This document shows, piece after piece, positions 60,388-64,000 of a DNA stretch of 64,000 nt (its first letter is position 1; each line of letters starts with the position of its first letter). The stretch is from positions 2,215,501 through 2,279,500 of the forward strand of contig NZ_CP152052.1 of the NCBI RefSeq assembly GCF_038637725.1, given 5' to 3'. The position numbers were made by a program, and so were the translations under genes. The stretch comes from Psychrobacillus sp. FSL H8-0483. GTDB taxonomy: Bacteria > Bacillota > Bacilli > Bacillales_A > Planococcaceae. The notes beneath the pieces are model-generated. The model was not told where the DNA came from. It did not search any database and worked only from the letters and a program-made list of their open reading frames with translations.

Positions 60388-60618
60388 ACTAGTTCTATAA
60401 TAACTAACGATTCTAGTAAAAAATAAATAGCCTTAGCCCTGAAGAATACTGGGCTAAGGCTGTTCAATAAATCACTATTTAATTACTATCTTTTGAGAGG
60501 GGTAAGTCCAGAATATAAAATTCTTCTTCTTTTGTGACCTAACCTTTTACGCTCTTTAGAAAAGGTGGATTTTACTATGAGTCCTCTCCTTTTATTAACA
60601 TCCCTGATGAGATTCTGT
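60388..60618. other. Spacer right of the OrfA fragment
   Basis: A hairpin-like AGCCTTAGCCC...GGGCTAAGGCT at 60431-60461 is a good terminator candidate for the downstream end of the S8 protease at 60619 on the minus strand. Confidence 0.55.
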
Positions 60619-63600
60619 TCATTCCTTCAGTTCAAGACCGATCAGGCGTAGGAAGTATTCCAGCCCTTTCTTGCCAATTTTTTCTTTCGGCTGTTTATCG
60701 GCAGGTGCGTCAGGTCCTTTCGTTAAGAAATTTTTCTCCACGAAGCGAATGTCTGTTTCGTCTACCACACCATCTTGATTGATATCTTGCGGCACGATGG
60801 ATGAATCCTTAGTACCGTATGCATCAACGATACTCTGGATATCGAGGATATCAATCATTTTGTCGCCATTCACATCCCCTGCAATACTTCTCTGGCCAAT
60901 TCTTATAAATTGCCCACGTAGCTCCCCTTTTGCATCATGATATCCAGGAATGAATTTCTTCATCACTTTAAGATGCCCTGGAACTTCAAAAACTGCTGTA
61001 TACACTTGATCGGAAGCCGGAATACCATTGATCTCGAAAGATGCATTTCTTTTAATTGTTCCTTTATACTTTTTACCGCTTCTGGAAAGAGCGTATACTT
61101 GTGCCCCTATTTTCGAATAATCCGCCGCTTTCAAATATTCCGCCCCTGAACTTTGTAAAATAAATGCTTCCGGACTGATGGATCCTATCAACTGTGTATG
61201 TGTAGGAATTACTTTAAGATCTTGAGTGTTATAAAAAGGAATAGCAGTGCTTGCTATTTGTCCTGATTTCTTATAAGACCCCTTCTTGACTTCAAATCCT
61301 TGAACATCTTCGTAAACTTCACCTTTCACTACTTTAAACGTTACATCGAGGAACGGCATGTCTCCGTTCAGCCCTTTGAATGCATTTCCAGTAATGGAAG
61401 CACCGATGTTCAAACTATTATTGTATAAACCTTCCGTCACAGCAGGCTCATGTAGTGATACCTGTAAGCCTTTTTCCATTGCATATTGTTTGACTGCAGT
61501 GTTCAGCTTCACATTCGAGAACTTGAAGTAATCTTTTAAGAACTCTACATTAAATTCTCCGGAGACAAGCTGTTTCACATTATTAAGGCTGAGTGTCATC
61601 GTAAAGTTATCACCGAGTCTCAACTCTTGCTTGTTATAACTAGTAGTCGTATATTCCGTTCCTTCTTTCATGAAGTAATACTTTTGGTAACCAACTGCCG
61701 TTGCAGTATCCCACGTTCTCAACCAAAATCTTAAAGGTTGTTTTGCAATATCACTTTCCTCAATTCCTAATTTTACATCTCCATTCGCTTGAACTGGGAA
61801 GAACCCAGCTATATACGTAGAGTCACCTGCATAGTAAGCCATAGTATTGGACGATTGATCGACGTCCAACCCTTTAGATTGTAATAAATCCACTGTCGCA
61901 TCCTTAGCTGTTCCATGCAGCCACATTGCTTTTTGGCCATCTTCTACTGTAAACATAGAATCATTGATTTCGATTACACCCGATTTTATATCCATGTTGA
62001 CTTCTGGTGCTTCATTGTCCACGATAAGCGGATTGACATAAACATATGATTTCCCATCCTCATCGTGTGCAATCAGTTCCAGTATATAATCGCCTGCTGG
62101 AAGCTTTATTGGAAGATCACTGATTGGATTGGCAGGATCATTTGTAAATGGTAAGACCGTACCGCTGAACGCACCAGTAAGATACACTTCTCTATCTAAT
62201 TGTAATTTACTAATATTAGCTGTTCCTATGAACCCAACAGCTTTTCCTGTTTTACTGTCTTTTACAAGCACATCCATGGTTTTCATTGGGCTATTAATTT
62301 TCATGATGATATGGATAATTTTGTCATTATATTGCCAGAAAGCTGTCGTATTTGTCACGGATGGTCTAGTCGTTTTGACATAATCAAATCCTTTTTCCGT
62401 CACCATCACAGCAAATGGAATTTGATAGGTTTCGTCTGGATTGTTGGCATTGGTCACATGAATATACCCTTCATATCTTCCTCCCGCAGCGCTAGTTGGC
62501 ACCGTCATATTAGGCTGGATCTCCTGTACCTGGCCGCTTCCCACTGTAATCGATGAAGGCACATTCAATGTAACACCGTTACTCACTGCATCTTGAATCC
62601 CTTTACGCTCGCCGTGATACTCCACTTCAAGTGTAAAAGATTTTTCTTCTTGACTGTTGTTTTGAACCGTCACCTTTTTACTTGCTTCAATGGGTTGATC
62701 ATCTTTTTTATAATACTTGCCGAATACAATGGAACCTGTTTCTTCATCAATTTCTACGACTTTACCATTTTCGATATTTTGTGTCTTATCCCATACTTTG
62801 ATGGATGTATCTGCATGAACCCCTTGATAGGCATCGATTCGTCCCGCGCCCACTTCGTATACAGAATTATCCCCTTTTAAATCATCCGAAGTATTCATGA
62901 GTGCCAATTTCACATCGAAAGGCGTGTATTCCGGATGCTCCTGTAAAATCAATGCGGCTGCACCTGCCACGTGTGGCGTAGCCATCGATGTTCCCGACAT
63001 ACGTACATAGGCATTCCCGTAATTAATACCGTCCTGCGGATCATTGATGAATTCCGGTGTTGTGGAGAATACGGACACACCTGGAGCGACTACATCCGGC
63101 TTGATATCATAATTTCCATTTACCGGTCCGCGTGAACTGAAATCAGCTAAATGATCGCCTTCTGTTTTTGTATTACTTAACGTTTCAAATGTGAAAGAAC
63201 CTTCACCTAGCTCCTTTAACCGCTCACCATCTGCTTTTGACAGGCGGAAAGACGGGATTAAACCGACCACCTCGCCCAAGTAGGCAGGTATTTGCCCGTC
63301 GACATTGTTGTACACAATCACTGATTTAGCCCCAGCATTTTTGGCGTTTTCGATTTTTTCATCAAACGCAAGTTCCCCGCGCTGAATCAACGCAATTTTC
63401 CCGCTGACATCTTTTCCTGTAAAATCATCTACTTTGCCCAGTCCCGCATATACAAATGGTAAAGATTGTCCTTGCAAATCTTCTAATTGGTCAGAAAAAT
63501 CTTTGCCCAGAAGTTGCAAATCTTCTAATTGGTGAGACAACTCCTTCTTCTTATCTTCTAATTTAGAAGAAAAATCTGTGTCGAAGCGTTTTGAATCTTC

Positions 63601-64000
63601 TAATTGAGAAGAAGAGTCCTCACTGTCAAGCTTTGAATCTTCTAATTGAGAGGAAAGGTCCTCACTGTCAAGCTTTGAATCTTCTAATTGAGAAGAAAGG
63701 TCCTCACTGTCAAGCTTTGAATCTTCTAATTGATGAAAAAGGTCTTCGCCTTGACGTTGCAAATTATCATTTTCATTTGTGAAAACGCTCCCACTAAATG
63801 TAGGAATGGTCATCGAAACATCGCTCGCCCCGACTGAAATACCGAGAGCCGCTGTTCCTGGTGAACCAAGCGTTTTTTCGTTCGGACCGGCGTTTCCTGC
63901 AGCAACGACGGCCACTACGCCTGAAAGCATAGCATTATTTACTGCGACAGAAGTGGCGTATAAAGGATCGTTCGTCGCGGCGCCGAGCGATAAATTAATG
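60619..64000 (-). CDS. Vpr-like S8 serine protease with dockerin-like C-terminus (5' end outside the window)
   Basis: At least 1126 aa are in the window; the frame is open to the right edge (INLSLGAATNDPLYATSV), so the signal peptide, pro-region, Asp and His boxes lie outside. Visible are AAGNAGPNEKTLGSPG (oxyanion region), an insert of Leu-Glu-Asp repeats, a protease-associated domain (VDDFTGKDVSGKIALIQRGE), the catalytic Ser in MSGTSMATPHVAGAAA, Fn3-like domains, a cohesin-like region (TTTSYNKQELRLGDNFTMTL) and a C-terminal dockerin pair (VNGDKMIDILDIQSIV and INQDGVVDETDIRFVE). The protein is secreted and probably degrades proteins or peptides outside the cell. Confidence 0.93.
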   Translation of the reverse strand, partial: INLSLGAATNDPLYATSVAVNNAMLSGVVAVVAAGNAGPNEKTLGSPGTAALGISVGASDVSMTIPTFSGSVFTNENDNLQRQGEDLFHQLEDSKLDSEDLSSQLEDSKLDSEDLSSQLEDSKLDSEDSSSQLEDSKRFDTDFSSKLEDKKKELSHQLEDLQLLGKDFSDQLEDLQGQSLPFVYAGLGKVDDFTGKDVSGKIALIQRGELAFDEKIENAKNAGAKSVIVYNNVDGQIPAYLGEVVGLIPSFRLSKADGERLKELGEGSFTFETLSNTKTEGDHLADFSSRGPVNGNYDIKPDVVAPGVSVFSTTPEFINDPQDGINYGNAYVRMSGTSMATPHVAGAAALILQEHPEYTPFDVKLALMNTSDDLKGDNSVYEVGAGRIDAYQGVHADTSIKVWDKTQNIENGKVVEIDEETGSIVFGKYYKKDDQPIEASKKVTVQNNSQEEKSFTLEVEYHGERKGIQDAVSNGVTLNVPSSITVGSGQVQEIQPNMTVPTSAAGGRYEGYIHVTNANNPDETYQIPFAVMVTEKGFDYVKTTRPSVTNTTAFWQYNDKIIHIIMKINSPMKTMDVLVKDSKTGKAVGFIGTANISKLQLDREVYLTGAFSGTVLPFTNDPANPISDLPIKLPAGDYILELIAHDEDGKSYVYVNPLIVDNEAPEVNMDIKSGVIEINDSMFTVEDGQKAMWLHGTAKDATVDLLQSKGLDVDQSSNTMAYYAGDSTYIAGFFPVQANGDVKLGIEESDIAKQPLRFWLRTWDTATAVGYQKYYFMKEGTEYTTTSYNKQELRLGDNFTMTLSLNNVKQLVSGEFNVEFLKDYFKFSNVKLNTAVKQYAMEKGLQVSLHEPAVTEGLYNNSLNIGASITGNAFKGLNGDMPFLDVTFKVVKGEVYEDVQGFEVKKGSYKKSGQIASTAIPFYNTQDLKVIPTHTQLIGSISPEAFILQSSGAEYLKAADYSKIGAQVYALSRSGKKYKGTIKRNASFEINGIPASDQVYTAVFEVPGHLKVMKKFIPGYHDAKGELRGQFIRIGQRSIAGDVNGDKMIDILDIQSIVDAYGTKDSSIVPQDINQDGVVDETDIRFVEKNFLTKGPDAPADKQPKEKIGKKGLEYFLRLIGLELKE
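63470..63765 (-). repeat. 42-bp tandem repeats in the S8 protease
   Basis: The central units are 42 bp and encode SSQLEDSKLDSEDL; three are nearly identical (63594-63730) and several diverged ones flank them (HQLEDLQLLGKDFSDQLEDL). They lie between the oxyanion Asn and the protease-associated domain. The insert would be a charged, likely extended or coiled, spacer on the surface of the protease. Confidence 0.85.

Noticed and set aside
55210-63930. S8 proteases as the leader peptidase of the TOMM cluster
   Set aside because: They lie outside the att-bracketed module, are separated by an IS remnant, and are large secreted general proteases; nothing ties them to leader removal.

Overview
The window reads as a low-GC, spore-forming Firmicute of the Bacillaceae/Planococcaceae (a Lysinibacillus-like relative is plausible, but the species cannot be fixed from the sequence). 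The evidence is a SpoIID/LytB-domain protein, an SLH (S-layer homology) protein, Vpr-like S8 proteases, strong AGGAGG-type ribosome binding sites and TTG/GTG starts. A few core-like genes remain: speD and the SpoIID-type gene at the left end, helD near 27 kb, and large secreted S8 proteases at the right end. Nearly everything else is accessory DNA.

Layout. (1) 0.2-3.1 kb: speD and a SpoIID-type gene. (2) 3.5-24.6 kb: a tRNA-Val-like gene, a complete tyrosine integrase and a roughly 21-kb island that ends at a second copy of the same tRNA gene. The island carries a BglII-like restriction endonuclease with a divergent DNA methyltransferase, in one operon with a ParB-like protein, an SNF2-type helicase and a DUF3883/PD-(D/E)xK nuclease. 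It also carries a serine recombinase, a NERD protein, two HNH endonucleases, a NUMOD4-like protein, a double-HEPN-motif protein, a P-loop ATPase and a second tyrosine recombinase. It looks like a defence island. (3) 24.6-29.2 kb: a 5'-truncated integrase, helD and another truncated tyrosine recombinase. (4) 29.8-42.8 kb: about fifteen small genes, mostly minus strand and mostly lipoproteins or small membrane proteins, separated by sixteen copies of a structured repeat with conserved CTAAC/GTTAG ends and a variable central hairpin. This resembles an integron-type gene-cassette array. An IS110-family element and a miniature derivative sit at exactly the same position inside two of the repeats. 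(5) 42.8-47.6 kb: small hypothetical genes and decayed genes. (6) 47.6-54.6 kb: a thiazole/oxazole-modified microcin (TOMM) cluster of the heterocycloanthracin/sonorensin type, flanked by two 42-bp direct repeats of the tRNA 3' end. (7) 54.7-64 kb: an IS3-family remnant, a 1265-aa S8 protease with an actinobacterial-looking N-terminus, a broken Vpr-like protease, and a second S8 protease that runs off the window.

How the parts work together. The 3' end of a tRNA-Val-like gene occurs four times in the same orientation. Three of these copies sit beside an integrase or integrase remnant, each with its own pair of short direct repeats 11-12 bp apart. The region therefore looks like a stack of integrative elements built on one tRNA target, carrying defence genes, a cassette-like array and a bacteriocin. 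In the TOMM cluster, a precursor with seventeen Phe/Ser-x-Cys triplets would be recognised by the RRE/ThiF-like protein, cyclised by the YcaO enzyme and oxidised to thiazoles by the SagB-type dehydrogenase. No dedicated exporter, immunity protein or leader peptidase was identified in the cluster.
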